DNA from: Ichthyophis bannanicus
Taxonomy: Eukaryota > Chordata > Amphibia > Gymnophiona > Ichthyophiidae
Direction of reading: 5' to 3'
Length of the DNA stretch: 64,000 nt
Assembly: GCA_033557465.1 (NCBI GenBank)
Contig: CM066031.1
Location: 1,068,116,444 to 1,068,180,443, forward strand
Part shown: positions 20,580-31,176 of the stretch, piece by piece
Position numbering within the stretch: the stretch's first letter is position 1
Layout of the letters: every line of letters starts with the position of its first letter
Notes under the pieces: model-generated
Database searches by the model: none
Seen by the model: only the letters and a program-made list of their open reading frames with translations
Told to the model about the DNA's origin: nothing
Translations under genes and position numbers: made by a program

Positions 20580-21060
20580 CAGAAAAAGAAAGAAGATACC
20601 AGAAACAGTGTCGCATGATATTTTTTCCCAGTGGGGAGGACAGAGAGAGGGAGAAAAAGAGAGAAGGGATATGCTGGATGGGGAGGGGGGGGGGGGTTGA
20701 GTGAGTGAGAATGGGGAATAATGGACCAGGAAAGAAAAGGTGGGGAATGGGAGGACTGGGGTGAGGGTTGAAAAGTGGTAGGTAAATGGAGTAAAAAAGA
20801 GGAGGATTGAGGACTGGATAGTAAGAAAGAGTAGTGAAGTCTGAGTGGACAGAAAAATAAAAAAAATAAATGGAAGAAAGCTGAAGGGAAAAGATCAATA
20901 TCCAAGATGGAATGATGTGAAGAAATCAAAAGAGGAGACAAGAAATGGCAGATGGACTAGAGACCATAGAAAGAGAGCTAAGAGAAGACAGAGGAAAACA
21001 GAAACCTCAGATTGGGACCAGCATGATCAGAAAATAAAATGGTCAGTCAACAAAGGTAGA
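20580..21060. repeat. Purine-rich simple sequence
   Basis: GA-rich DNA with a G-run at about 20686-20696. Frames on both strands are low-complexity and not genes. Confidence 0.6.
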
Positions 21061-21840
21061 AAAAATAATTTTATTATCAATCTTTATATTTTATACAGTA
21101 CAGGGAAATGCATCTCTTTCTGTTTCTCTGATGTATGCAGAATCTGGTTTATTGGGGTTGCAGTTTAATTTTTATCTACATATGTTTATTTTTAGATTAT
21201 GGCCACTTCCTCTGTACTTGGTGAGAGTCTGGATTTTGAGTGTGTGACCAAGGCCAGGTGTTCTGTTAGCATGGAATTTGTACGTAAGGATCTGTATTAT
21301 AGTAATCTGAATGGTTCAGCTTTTCAAATTGGTGTTTGGATGTTCCAGGGCCCACTGCAGTATTTACAGTGATGCTTTTTTGGGTGGGCTCCTTATGTGA
21401 GTTTTGGAAGCTGGTGCTGGTATGATAGATTTGTTCTATAAATCCTCAGTGACTTTGTTGTAGGGTTTTGTATTAGTTCACAATATGCCTGGTACTGGAT
21501 AATGTTTATGTTGTTGTTAGTGAGATGACCAGAATCAGATTTTTTTTTTAGATATTAAGTTCTGTATGCAAATGTCCTAGTTCTGCTCTGCACATATTGT
21601 TGAGGGAGGGTGTTCTGTGGATGTAGAATATATGTTCAAAAAGTAAAAGCAAGAAGCATAATGCAGTTTATAACAACAAAATAAAATGAGTTATAATTTA
21701 ATAATTTGGCATTATAAACTGTGTTGTGGTTCTTGCTTTTTCTTTTAGTTCCTTTGTATGCGAACATCTTGCATTTCCTTTGTGTTTTGCAGAATATATA
21801 TTTACATTAACACCATGTTGGTCCAGTGCGCAGTTTCGAG
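21061..21840. other. No gene recognised
   Basis: Moderately AT-rich. I see no coding or mobile-element hallmark. Confidence 0.35.
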
Positions 21841-22070
21841 TCATGTTGGAGATGCCAAGCCCTTCTTGGTGATTATGTTGGAGTAGGAAGTGTTGTGTTG
21901 GGGTCATAAAGCCCTTCTTGATTTTCTGAGGATGGGACATGCTGTGTAGGGGCCACTGAGACTCTCTTGTTTTTGTGAAGGTGGAAAATGCTGTGTTTGG
22001 GGCCGCCAAGTCGCTCTTCTTATTTTTGTGCTGCTGTGTTGGTGCTGTTGAACCCCTCTTATTGTTTGGC
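21840..22070. repeat. Degenerate tandem repeat, about four units of ~55-60 bp
   Basis: Units share GCTGTGT(T)GGGGCC(A/G)C(C/T)AAG followed by CCCTTCTT or a variant, then G/TTTTGTGA. They start near 21843, 21895, 21948 and 21995. The decay suggests an old minisatellite. Confidence 0.55.
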
Positions 22071-22119
22071 ACATTTAGCAGCATATTTCCTAAGCTCTGT
22101 ACTAGTAACACATGTGTGG

Positions 22120-22985
22120 ATCACCTTACTGGCGTGGGACCATAGGCTAACTTCAAGGAGATAGTTACATCCCCCTGCAGTTACCACATTTCAGCATGGA
22201 AAAATGGCTGCAGGAGCAATTAAGGCCACCCACTGAGATGGCATTAGTTGCACCCACACTTCTTGGGCTGAGCCATTATGTTAGTTACTGCCTTCAATGC
22301 AGATGCCTGCGTGTGAGTGTTCTTTCTCTAACCTCAATCTGGAGGAAAGTATTATTTTGGGAAGTACATCCTGAAAACCTAAGAATAATGGAAAGAGCAT
22401 GGAACTTGTTCCCTGGACCAGCCAGAAAGTGGCCATATTATTTTTGCTTTTCTACTGCCAGTACATTGTCTGCATGGCTACCAGTAGGAAGTGAAGCTTG
22501 ATCAAGAAATGAGAACACATCCTATGATCCCGCCAGGGGAAAGCATAGATTTATTGGTTTGTCATTGAAACCTGCTTAACACATGTGTATTAAATCATCA
22601 ATACATTAATGCTGTTACTGTCTTCCTATATTGCGACTTTTCTTTACATCATTATACCAATTTTGCTTATAGTTTCTAGATGTATATTGACTGTATAGTT
22701 ATCATGTTTTTGATTCCTGCATATTTTTTCAGTGAGTAAAATATTTTTGAGCTGTCCGTACAGTTTTTCTTTTGATCCATATCTAAAATTTAGCTTGCAC
22801 TTGGACTATCACAGCCTGTTCATATGATGCTAAGTATTTACTGCTCAGTAGTTATTTTTATTCTGGCTATGCATTTGCCCCTTCGCAGCAATTTTCTTTC
22901 AACAATTGACTTGTAGGAGAAATACTAGCATCGTGTGAAGAGTTCACAAAGGAGTTTTGGGAAAAAGGGTGGGATGTAGCCAGCA
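22120..22985. other. No gene recognised
   Basis: Short frames only; none shows a recognisable domain. Confidence 0.35.
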
Positions 22986-22989
22986 TTAA

Positions 22990-23058
22990 TAATAATGAGG
23001 GAGGGGGCACTGATCTATAGGTTGCAGGGGGGTGCCAGAAACCCTAGCACCGGCCCTG
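22990..23058 (-). mobile_element. hAT-type terminal fragment
   Basis: On the minus strand it starts CAGGGCCGGTGCTAGGGTTTC, a widespread hAT terminal sequence of vertebrate MITEs, followed by TGGCACC. Only this end is recognisable. No partner terminal repeat or 8-bp duplication was found. Confidence 0.5.
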
Positions 23059-24130
23059 TCTGGATGCTAGACTTGGATTTGATCGCAGACCTTGTATCCC
23101 TTCAGACCTTGTCCTCCTTGTTTTTGCTCCAGTGGGGTAACTTCTGTATCCTTCTCTTTTTTTGTTCCACGATCAGGGCTCCCTGCTGTTCCTTATGTCT
23201 TCAAGGCTCTTTCTTTCTTGCTTTCTCTTTTAGTAGCAGTGCAGTGGCCTAAACTGCCCTTGTCACCACTTAGGTTGCTGGTTCCCTGGCAGGATTAACG
23301 AGGAACCTCTCTTTCACCCTTGTGGTGCATGGCTGTCGAGCCTGAGGCACCTGCTGCTGTGATAAAGCGGCTATGCCAGCCAAAGACAGCCTTTGATCTT
23401 GGTCTTTATATCAGTCAGGTTTCCCTCCAAGTGAGGTCTCCTGCTACCATTACATCACTGGCTAGGAGAGCCCTCCCATGTTCTGGAAACCCTGTCAAAC
23501 AATGCAGAAACTCTGTGCTAGAGCCCAATGCTAAAGCTATAACTCAGGGTTTCCTAACACTAGTTTAAAACAGCACACAAATAAGCTGTGCACAAAAAGT
23601 CTGTACACAAGGAGAGGAAGCTAGGCATAGGGGTCCATGCTAGCAGCACCGATATCTTGCGCAAAAAACCCAAACATTTTGGCACTTGTACATATGTTTT
23701 GGAATGCTATCTGACATATAGCAATATCAGAATACCGATGTTTATGCAGTAGGTAGCATTCCAGCATATGCACATAAAATAGTTCCAGCACACTTTCCCT
23801 GCCGTTTTCTTCAGCACTCTCTTCAGCAAAGCTGGAAAAATGTTATAGGTGCTGTATGCTCAAGGAATAGACACAAATTGCTCACTAGCACTGACCGCAG
23901 ACCTGTGAGATAACCCTAAATGTATCCTCAGGCCTTAGACCCGTATTGCTCACCTTAGATCCCTTCTTGCACTCTACACGTACACTAGCGCAGAAAATTG
24001 TGCGCAAACACTGTGCTAATGCGGCAACTTTGCTGCACTGAGCTGAGGGTGGCAGGAGAAAGTCCCAAGCATTATTTGAGTAAAGTCACTAGAGGCCTCT
24101 GCTGCTTAGATAACGCAGAGCCAGAGAGGT
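23059..24130. other. No gene recognised
   Basis: The stretch holds short frames without domain signatures. Confidence 0.35.
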
Positions 24131-24139
24131 CTCCGCACT

Positions 24140-24600
24140 TTTACTGCTACTACTACTTATAATTTTTATAGCGCTACATGGTGTACATAGCGCTGTACTG
24201 AGACATGTAAGAGACAGTTCATACTCATAAGAGCTTACAGTCTAGTCAAGACAGACAACACAACAACTGGGGACTAGAATATGTTGAGGGGAATGGTAAG
24301 GAAACACATAGGAGGTGAAGAGTAGACTAAGTGGATCAGGATCCAAAAGCAGTCTCAAAGAAGTGAGTTTTTAACCTGGATTTGAACAGGGCCACAGATG
24401 GAGCCTGACATATTGCCTCAGGTAGTTTGTTCCAGGCATAAGGAGCAGCAAGGTAGAAAGATCGAAGTCTGAAGTTGGCAGTGGAAGAGATAGATAGAAT
24501 AGATAGAAACGATTTGCCATAAGAGCGGAGTTCCCAAGGAGATTGTAGGGTGAAACAGTATAGCGCAGTCACTTCTTCCCAATGCACCTTCCTCATTAGT
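24140..24600 (-). pseudogene. L2-like ORF2 extreme C-terminus and 3' UTR
   Basis: The minus-strand frame 24336-24596 contains NFRLRSFYLAAPYAWNKLPE and FKSRLKTHFFETAF, the L2-type C-terminal motif seen as LWNSLPPHI...FKKALKHHLF in the 13-kb copy. Downstream on the minus strand is the AGCGCTATAAAAATTATAAG-type 3' end near 24160-24175. It is heavily 5'-truncated and belongs to a different L2 subfamily from the 13-kb copy. Confidence 0.7.
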
Positions 24601-24995
24601 CTTGATTCAATGCCAGGGAAATGCTAAGCAGCTATCTTACAGGCCAATGCAGAAAAGTAGCGCGGCCTTTAAGCACCGAAAATGGCATGTTTAAGCACAC
24701 TTTAAGCACATTTAAGCTAACGTCAAATGCAGAAAAGAGATGGACGTGTGCGTAAATGGCAATAGAAAAAAGTGCACAATTAATGCCACGAGTATTTAAA
24801 TGTATTTAAATTGCAGGCAAATGAGCTGCACATAATAATCTGGTATGCAAATGATTGCTGCACCTGATGCAGAGACAGGCGTAGAGGATTTTGCAACCCG
24901 CTTTAGGAACAATCTCTCTATGCCTGGATCTGAGGTGGCTTAAATCTATAGCGCATGCCCTCGACAGGATTTTGATGGCATCAGGGGCGATCGTG

Positions 24996-25483
24996 GGAAC
25001 ACAAAGGGAGCAAAGCAGGGTAACACAACGGGCGAAGACAAGTAGAGGTCACAAGTGCTAATTTTATTTGTAAAAATACCCTATGCGTTTCAGGGTGAGG
25101 CCTTCATCAGGGGGATATGCATCTAAAAACAATTGTGATAAATGATAACAGATAAAACCAATAAAACTGTATGTTGAAAAGCATCAATAAATAGATGTGT
25201 ATAAAAAACATGTAAAACAATGTATGCATAAAAAGTGCATCTAAATATCAAACGATACTTAAAAAATAAGTATAAAAAGTAAAAGAATAAAAGATATGTA
25301 ATACATAAACACATAAGTAACAACAACAGCCAAATAAATAATTAAAATAATGCAAACAACTAATTCTATATAATAAGGAGAACTACAGAGAGTGCACTTA
25401 CATAATGCACCATATGAGAATGATTGGAGGTCTTGAAAAAGACCTTAGTTCGTAATTGTCTCAGAACTGAAGGAGGGAACATT
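24996..25483 (-). mobile_element. Penelope-like unit with hammerhead, 10-bp TSD
   Basis: The 10-bp word GGCGATCGTG at 24986-24995 recurs at 25484-25493, which brackets a 488-bp insertion. The unit is AT-rich, has no ORF, and carries a hammerhead core at 25076-25117. Small hammerhead-bearing units are a known form of Penelope-like elements. The assignment rests on the ribozyme and is not supported by any protein sequence. Confidence 0.6.
25076..25117 (-). ncRNA. Hammerhead ribozyme core
   Basis: On the minus strand, CTGATGA (25110-25104) is followed by stem II AGG, loop CCTCAC, CCT (25103-25092) and then GAAAC (25091-25087). That is the complete invariant core. ATATCCC before the core and GGGTAT after GCATA can pair as a slightly bulged stem I. 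The predicted cleavage is after GCATA. Stem III is minimal, as in Penelope-type hammerheads. The layout matches the 15.4-kb motif position by position. Confidence 0.75.
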
Positions 25484-25894
25484 GGCGATCGTGACATTGG
25501 GAAAAGCTCTTAACTCTTTGAAGGCTTACTTTAAATTTTTAATCCACATTCTGCAGCCGGGTTAATTTTTGAATATGTCAGGAAAATTGTACCCGTCTTA
25601 TTCAGTATGTTATAACAGTTATTTTCTTTCTGCTATGGTACGCAGATCCCGAATATTTCGGGCTCGGACATTTAGTCAGAATTTTGGATCTCGAGAGTTC
25701 CGAGACCGGTGACATCAAAATACTGTCAGGGGCTGGTGCCCCAAAAGAAATTCATGCCCTGGTGGTCTAGCAGCCGGATCCTAACCCCCCATCACACATA
25801 AAATTAACCTGGTGGTCTAGCAGCCCCAGAAACCCCCAGCCCCCACCCCACTTTAAAAAAATTAACCTGGTGGTCTAGCGGTCCCAGAATCCCC

Positions 25895-26119
25895 TCCTGG
25901 TATCTTTCAAACTGGGAGCACCGCCTATGTGCTCCCGCTCTCGGTCCGCCATCTTGGAAAATGGTGATGCCTGGCCCTGCGCAGTGCCTCTTGGCAGTCT
26001 GACCTGGCCTGGTGCTTCCCTGGATGCACCACGGGGGGACCAGGTGCTGCCATTTTCCAAGATGGCAGACCGAGAGCAGGAGTGCGTAGGTGGCGCTTCA
26101 GCTTTGAAAGATACCAGGA
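25895..26119. repeat. 70-bp inverted repeat inside the PIF/Harbinger-like element
   Basis: The left arm 25895-25964 (TCCTGGTATCTTTCAAA...CATCTTGGAAAATGG) mirrors 26050-26119 with a few mismatches, around an 85-bp spacer. The open frames on both strands here are mirror translations of the palindrome and not genes. Confidence 0.8.
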
Positions 26120-26181
26120 GGGGGTTCTGGGGCTGATCCGGGAAACTACAGACCCGTGAGCCTGATGTCAGTACCGGAAAA

Positions 26182-27417
26182 ATGGTAGAAACCATCATAA
26201 AGAACAAAATTGCTGAACATGTAGATAGTCATGGCTTAATGGAAGACAGTCAACATGGCTTTAGACAAGGAAGATCTTGTCTTACTAATCTGTTATGTTT
26301 TTTTGAAGGTGTGAATAAACAGTTAGGCAAAGGTGAGTCAGTTGATATAGTGTATCTGGACTTTCAGAAAGCCTTTGACAAGGTCCCTCATCAGAGACTC
26401 TTGGCAAAACTAAAATGTCATGGGATAGGAGGCAGCGTACTATTGTGGATCAGGAACTGGTTAAAAGATAAAAAGCAGAGAGTAGGACTAAATGGCCAAT
26501 TTTCCCAATGGAGAAAGGCATCTGTGCTGGGTCCGCTGCTTTTTGACGTATTCATAAATGACCTGGAAAAGGAAATAACGAGTTAGGTTATCAAATTTGC
26601 AGATGACACAAAACTATTTAAAGTTGTTAAAACCAATGAGGATTGTGGAAAATTGCAATAGGATCTTGATAAATTGGAAGACTGGGAATCCAAATGGCAG
26701 ATGAAATTTAATGTGGACAAGTGCAAATTTATGCACCTAGGAAAGAACAACCCAAACAATGGTTACACAGTGCAAGGTTCCACATTAGGAACCACCACCC
26801 AGGAAAAGGATTTAGGCGTCATTGTGGATAACATGTTCTAACCCTCCGCCCAGTGTGTAGCGGCGGCCAAGAGAGCAAATAGAATGCTAGGTATCATAAG
26901 GAAAGGAATGAAAAATAAGCAAAGGATATTATAATGCCTCTGTATCATTCCATGGTGTGACCGAACCTTGAATATTGTGTGCAATTCTGGTCACCGTATC
27001 TTAAAAAGGATATAGCGTTATTAGAAAAGGTCCAGAGAAGAGCCACCAAAATGGTAAAGGGGGATGGAAGGATACCCCTATGAAGAGAGTCTAAAAAGGT
27101 TAGGGCTCTTCAACCTGGAAAAGAGACATTTGAGGGGAGATATGATAAAGGTCTATAAATTAATGAATGGAGTGGAACGGGTAAACGTAGATCGATTGTT
27201 TACATCATCAGAATATAGAAAGACTAGGGAACATGCAATGAAGCTACAGGGTAAACTATTTAAGACTAATAGGAGAAAATATTTTTTCACTCAACATGTA
27301 ATCAAACTCTGGAATTTGTTATGGGAGGATGTAGTAAAAGCTGTTAGTGTAGCTGGGTTTAAAAAAGGTTTGGACAAGTTCCTGGAGGAAAGGTCCATAA
27401 ACCATTATGAAAAGTGA
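26182..27417 (+). pseudogene. CR1-A ORF2 fragment (RT and C-terminal region), broken
   Basis: The frame holds QHGFRQGRSCLTNLLCF, LDFQKAFDKVPHQ and, after a stop codon at 26584-26586 (Glu codon in copy 1), KFADD with FADD at 26596-26607. About 21 bp are deleted relative to copy 1 at QWRK...VLGPLLF, which removes the VPQG motif. A later frameshift between 26900 and 27064 separates the last part, [15 protein letters not shown]...YFFTQHVIKLWNLL. It is inactive on three counts. Confidence 0.8.
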
Positions 27418-27488
27418 CCTAGGATATCACTGCTTGACCCAATACAAGCATTGTGGAACCTGTGTCTTTTGGGGAAACTGCTAGGTAC

Positions 27489-29121
27489 TGTCACGCCCTT
27501 AGCCCCTTACAGACAGTATGGAGGGGCGTGCTTGTCATAGGGAAGATTCACCATTTAGCCTTTACCTCATTTCCCAATGCACCTTCCTCCTTGTGGTCTT
27601 GGGCAAGCCACTTAACCCTCCATAGCCCATGTTCCCTATAAAATAGTTATCTCCAAGTTATAATGCCCTGTTCAAGGTAATTTCAGTTTGTTCAATGTAA
27701 ACTGCACTGATGCAGAATAGCGTGGTATATAAGAGAATGAAAATAAATAAATAATAATAAAATAAATACCTGACTGGCTGCCTTGTAATGCCTCATGGGA
27801 AAGGTAGTTCAGTCAGGAGGTACTTGGCTTCAGGTAAAAAAAAACACATTTGTAGTTGGCTTGATTGGTAAGGCTTTGACAGATATTTATTTATGGGGTA
27901 ACGCAAAGTTCACAAAATAACACCTTTGGATTGCTTCTCCAGGATTCTTTCAAAAATACATCAGGATATAACTGAACTCAAAACAAAACAGCTTATAATG
28001 TTCTTCAGCATAAAGAAAAGTCCTTACAACAGCCAATGCTATCAGATATGGCTAGCTGTGCTGTTTTAAAACAAACAGAAACAGCTTTTCCTAAAGCAGG
28101 TTTCTTTTCTCTCAGTCCAGAACACTTCCCGGCTGTTTGTCTCCTTAAGCACAGTAAAAACTTTCAACAAGAAGTTAAACTCTTCATAGGCAAACAATTC
28201 TCTATGCAAGGCTTTCAGGAATGGTGAAAACAAAATCAAAGCTTTTCTTACTTTCACCATCAGCACGGCTTCAGGCTGTGCACTGCACTGGCTAGCAGCT
28301 GTTTAACAAGTTTCAATTAGATAGCTGCAGTTTTCTCAGCAAAGGTATTTCTCCTTTAATACAGGACCTTCTCAAGTTATCTACAGGCTCTCAGGGTTAC
28401 CGGACTCTGGAGGTTTTTCTTACGGTTGACTCCCTTCCAAACTCTCTGTATTTGAAGATTGGCATAAAGAGCAATCCATGTATGAGTCTTCTTCTTCTAC
28501 AGCTAGGTCTTGTTCACCCAGTTGCATAGGCTCTACCTTCATGTCTGGCTCAGAGGGCTTGGTTGACTGCCTCCCGTTAGGGCAAAAGCTGTCTCTTGCA
28601 ACTCTGTAGTGCTCCAAATTAGACAAGCTTCTAATGCTCCTACCTGGGTCAAGGCTTGTATCAGCTTCTCCTCTCTCAAGTTCTGGCCACCATTCACCTG
28701 AGCTTCCTTGTCCTGTCCTCCAACTTGTGTTCCTTGTTCCTGCTGTTCTTACTGTTCCAGCTCCATTCCTCTTCCAGTAAGCATTCCTACTCCTCTCTCT
28801 CTCTGGATAATCGGACCTAGTCTTAAACCTCTCAGGCTCCAGCCCCACCCCTTCTCCTCTCAGGTGTTGGAGATCAAACTGCCTCGTGGCAGCTGAGCAA
28901 TTGGGGAATTCAGTGACGTAAGGGTTCCTTACCCTGGGCCTGCATTCCCTCTCCTTTTCTCCACTAGGGGCATTCTGCAACCTATTGCAGCTAGGAATTT
29001 CCTGTTTTCTAGGTGTAAATGGAGTTTTGTGTCTCTGACCTTGTAAAATAGGTCCTTTGATAAGGGTGAATTCCTTCTCTTTATCCCTGTCTCCTGGGTC
29101 CTGATAAGCTTCCTTATCACA
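27489..29121. mobile_element. LTR-like insertion (TG...CA ends, GTAC duplication) in CR1-A copy 2
   Basis: It begins TGTCACGCCC and ends CTTATCACA, with 4-bp GTAC duplications at 27485-27488 and 29122-29125. Excision would restore the CR1-A 3' UTR seen in other copies. TG...CA ends with a 4-bp duplication are what a solo LTR shows. The ~1.6 kb length is long but includes a SINE at about 27545-27767. A minus-strand ORF occupies 28420-29199. Confidence 0.6.
27545..27767 (+). repeat. SINE body with L2-like tail
   Basis: It contains TGTGGTCTTGGGCAAGCCAC, TTAACCCTCCAT and a tail GCGTGGTATATAAGAGAATG followed by AAATAAATAAATAA. This is the CORE/MIR-style central box and L2-type tail also seen in the 37055-37296 SINE. 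The tRNA head is missing. Confidence 0.6.
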
Positions 29122-29199
29122 GTACTTATGACCTAGATTGGCCACTGTTGGAAACAGGATACTGGGCTTGATGGACCTTGGTCTGACCCAGTATGGCAT
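28420..29199 (-). pseudogene. Unrecognised charged ORF in the LTR-like insertion
   Basis: The frame is 259 codons on the minus strand, but its N-terminal ~25 residues come from the flanking CR1 3' UTR (MPYWVRPRSIK), so it is a chance fusion at that end. The insertion-derived part is rich in Arg, Glu, Ser and Gly (PERERSRNAYWKRNGAGT) with an acidic end (EEEDSYMDC). The minus-strand ORF at 5593-5985 has a similar end. I recognise no domain. Confidence 0.25.
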
Positions 29200-29908
29200 A
29201 TCTTATATTCTTATGTTCTTAGGTTAGTTTTGTTTTAAGTGGGGTGGTAGGTGGGGGGTTCTGGGGCTGCTAGATCACCAGGTTAGTTTTTTAAAAATGG
29301 GATGGTATGGGGGTTTCTGGGGCCGCTAGACCACCAGGGAGTGACTTTCTGTCGGGGCACCAGCCCCCGACAGTACTTTGATGGTATCGGGGGCTTTTCC
29401 CGATACCGCGATTACCCCTCAAAATACTGTTGTGGCTGATATGCAAATTAGCCATGCAATGCCCTTTTTTCTGGGAGAGCATGCCAAATCAAAGCCGATT
29501 TCTTGTGCGCACGTGTTTGGCTTGCTCTCCTAGTTTAATGCTGCTATTTTGCGCACAGTTTAATGCGTGGCTCATTTGCATATGAACTCTTTCTGCATAG
29601 CTGCACTGAAGTCGTGTGCTATCGGTGTGCTGCAAACAGGCTTAAAAAACTGATAGCGTCCACTTTTACATTGGCCTGTTAGTTAGGTCTCTGCACAGCA
29701 AAGGAACTATCCCTGGAAAAGAAACAAGTCAAATACATTCTCCCTTCCATTCCCTCAGAGGCCTCTTTTGGTTTAGAAGATGCAAATAGCTGATTCCACC
29801 TGCGAGTTCCATGTTACAGGCCTAGGATGCTGCTGCTCACTCATAGGTGAGAGAAACATTTTACAGAAAAATCTTTATTCCTTTAATAACAATCAACTAC
29901 ATGAGTAA

Positions 29909-30262
29909 GGTTACGAGATTTTTTTGCAGGCAAATCTGGGACACTTATCTGAAGTATCGGGGAGAGGAGGAAGGGGTTTGAGCAACAAAGCATCCATCTC
30001 ATGACAGGAACAATATCGCTTCCAAGCAGACAAATCCACAGAGAAATAGAAACATTTCTCCTGTACTGTGCACAATTTAAAGAGAATGAATATAAATTTA
30101 AAAAAAATGACATATTCAAATCACTAAATTGATCAAACAATTTTTTTTTACCCTTTCTGCCCCATTGTTAGAATCGAGACAGGAGGCTGCCAAAGAGATG
30201 GGAGTCGAGGCCACAGCTCTAAAATCAGGGACAATCCCTGAAAATCAGGGACATCTGGTAAC
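29909..30262. mobile_element. Possible MITE with diverged terminal repeats
   Basis: The left end GGTTACGAGATTT and the inverted right end GTTACCAGATGTCCC resemble each other. The interior includes CTAAAATCAGGGACAATCCC and TGAAAATCAGGGACA. I found no duplication, so the class is open. Confidence 0.3.
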
Positions 30263-30780
30263 TTTATAAATGAGAATCCTCAATGCTCTCACACAAGTCA
30301 AGATGGAAACACAGCTTTCTCAGCATTACTGAGACATACTTGCTTCCTTGTGTTGCAGGAGAAAGGCACCATACTATCTCAAATCTCAATGAGAAACACT
30401 CATGCTTTCATGTACAGCAAGAGGAAAACACAATACTCTCCAAAACCCTTCTTAGTTGCAGGGTCATTAACTTTGACCTTACACAGAAAACTATCTCTGT
30501 TTCACATCTTCCCCCTAAACAGGAACACAAAATACAATTTTATTTCTCTGGTAAACCTCTAGATTAGAGTCTCCTCACACCTATAGTAATATTTCTTGGA
30601 TTAAATAAATTACAATCCAATTAACTTCCTCAATAAATCTCAGATTGGGAGATATCACTGCACCTTAATATTGCATATTTAAGTCTTTATATTAAGAGAG
30701 ACCCATATATTCCTCCTTGCACCAGGTGGGGCATCTATTGGAGTGGCAACCCACATATAAATTGTTGATCTTTCCAGAGT
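30263..30780. other. No gene recognised
   Basis: Short frames only, with no family resemblance. Confidence 0.35.
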
Positions 30781-31176
30781 TATTTATTTATTTATACACA
30801 TTTATATACCGCATCTTCCAGAGTTCAGTCGCGGTATACAGTGAACAACAATTAACAAAGCAGGTTTGTTTTACAAGGAACATCACATTATAAGTATAAT
30901 GATTAACAGAATATATTTTACAAGGAACGTCAAGTTATAAGTATAATGCTTAACAGAACAGTATATGTATTGAGGAACAAGGTAATTAACTAGACAGAAT
31001 ATATTGTCTAAACAATGTAAAACAATACAGAAAAAGGGTAAACTATATACAAATATATATATGTAAATATATGTATGGAATGCAGGATATAAGAAGTGGG
31101 GTCATTAAAAGGACTTAACTAAGTGTACTATCTGTTGGAGTTGAAGGGTTTTAATTTGGAGCAGTCAGATACCAGT

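Larger units (their letters stand above)
26134..29221 (+). mobile_element. CR1-A copy 2, 5'-truncated, split by an LTR-like insertion
   Basis: CR1-A sequence begins at GATCCGGGAAACTACAGACC, within the RT. It runs to about 27488, is interrupted, resumes at 29122 (GTACTTATGACCTAG) and ends in CTTATATTCTTATGTTCTTA at 29221. The 5' half of ORF2 is absent. It inserted into the PIF/Harbinger-like element. Confidence 0.85.
24640..29678. mobile_element. PIF/Harbinger-like foldback element, split by later insertions
   Basis: The ends are CAGGCCAATG (24640-24649) and its exact inverse (29669-29678), flanked by TTA at 24637-24639 and 29679-29681. The 3-bp TWA-type duplication and the TIR favour PIF/Harbinger. 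Between them are a Penelope-like unit (24996-25483), tandem ~50-bp units with CCTGGTGGTCTAGC (starting near 25758, 25806 and 25864), whose inverted partners lie at about 29225-29340, a 70-bp palindrome (25895-26119), and a CR1-A copy (26134-29221) that removed part of the middle. No transposase was seen. The native element was about 1.5 kb. Confidence 0.7.

Noticed and set aside
17730..20941. Many Pro/Ser/Phe-rich open frames on the minus strand, e.g. 19750-20286 and 20476-20941
   Set aside because: They follow the purine-rich bias of the plus strand. Repeated PSPP/SSFPPP text without domains is a composition effect, not coding.
25875..26207. Mirror-image ORFs around 25.9-26.2 kb (RSAILENG on both strands)
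   Set aside because: They are the two arms of the 70-bp inverted repeat read in both directions.
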